Notes under the pieces: model-generated
The model's database searches: none
What the model was told of the DNA's origin: nothing
Seen by the model: only the letters and a program-made list of their open reading frames with translations
Shown here: positions 12,453 to 12,476 of the stretch, in pieces
How the letters are laid out: every line of letters begins with the position of its first letter
Position numbering within the stretch: the first letter of the stretch is position 1
Position numbers and translations under genes: made by a program
NCBI GenBank assembly: GCA_964641775.1
Contig: CAZXLK010000037.1
Location: forward strand, 1-12,476
Origin: CAIPFQ01 sp964641775
Lineage (GTDB): Bacteria; Chlamydiota; Chlamydiia; Chlamydiales; SM23-39
Direction: 5' to 3'
DNA length: 12,476 bases

Positions 12453-12476
12453 ATGAAAATTCTTTTTTTCTTAATG
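12453..12476 (+). CDS. Possible start of a secreted protein, cut by the window end
   Basis: ATG at 12453 followed by codons for MKILFFLM to the last base. A Lys followed by hydrophobic residues is how a signal peptide begins. Upstream sequence is AT-rich with a weak AAGATAAAAA rather than a true SD. Only eight codons are visible, so this is a suggestion. Confidence 0.35.

Overview
The window reads as chromosomal DNA of an environmental (amoeba-associated) member of the Chlamydiae outside Chlamydiaceae, of the Waddlia/Simkania/Parachlamydia kind. Four things support this. A CADD protein carries every metal ligand and reactive residue known from Chlamydia trachomatis CT610. A farnesyl-type diphosphate synthase sits directly behind a GlmU-like acyltransferase lacking the nucleotidyltransferase domain, the order recalled for chlamydial CT628-CT629. 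The window opens with the C-terminus of a MOMP-like (Lpg1974-type) beta-barrel porin. There is also a sphingosine-1-phosphate-lyase-like enzyme, a class typical of eukaryotes and of intracellular bacteria. The exact genus cannot be fixed from this sequence.

Layout. 1-552 (+): 3' end of a porin, closed by a strong intrinsic terminator. 553-814: short intergenic region with a fragment of a dispersed repeat. 815-4437 (-): glucokinase followed by a GH63-type glucosidase, coupled by an ATGA stop/start overlap; together they could release glucose from a glucoside and convert it to glucose-6-phosphate. 4530-5564 (+): recA, transcribed divergently from glk. 5523-8055 (-): TTG-started membrane-anchored methyltransferase-like protein, then the GlmU-like left-handed beta-helix protein, then the polyprenyl synthase, whose 3' end runs 42 nt into the 3' end of recA. 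8056-9186: about 1.1 kb without a convincing gene, packed with palindromes and built around a roughly 600-bp composite inverted repeat. 9187-10974 (-): the membrane-anchored S1P-lyase-like protein, flanked by inverted copies of a short repeat. 11103-12120 (+): CADD and a small coiled-coil-like protein, probably one transcript. 12121-12476: dyad-rich DNA with two 31-nt direct repeats 51 nt apart, then a possible start of a secreted protein at the edge.

The metabolic genes are ordinary. The points most worth following are (i) the methyltransferase-like protein, whose C-terminal half carries a kinase-type HxDxxxxN...IDxxD motif, (ii) the S1P-lyase-like gene between inverted repeats, and (iii) two sets of repeats (8181-8782 and 12187-12268) whose stems differ by compensatory changes, so that symmetry rather than sequence is kept.
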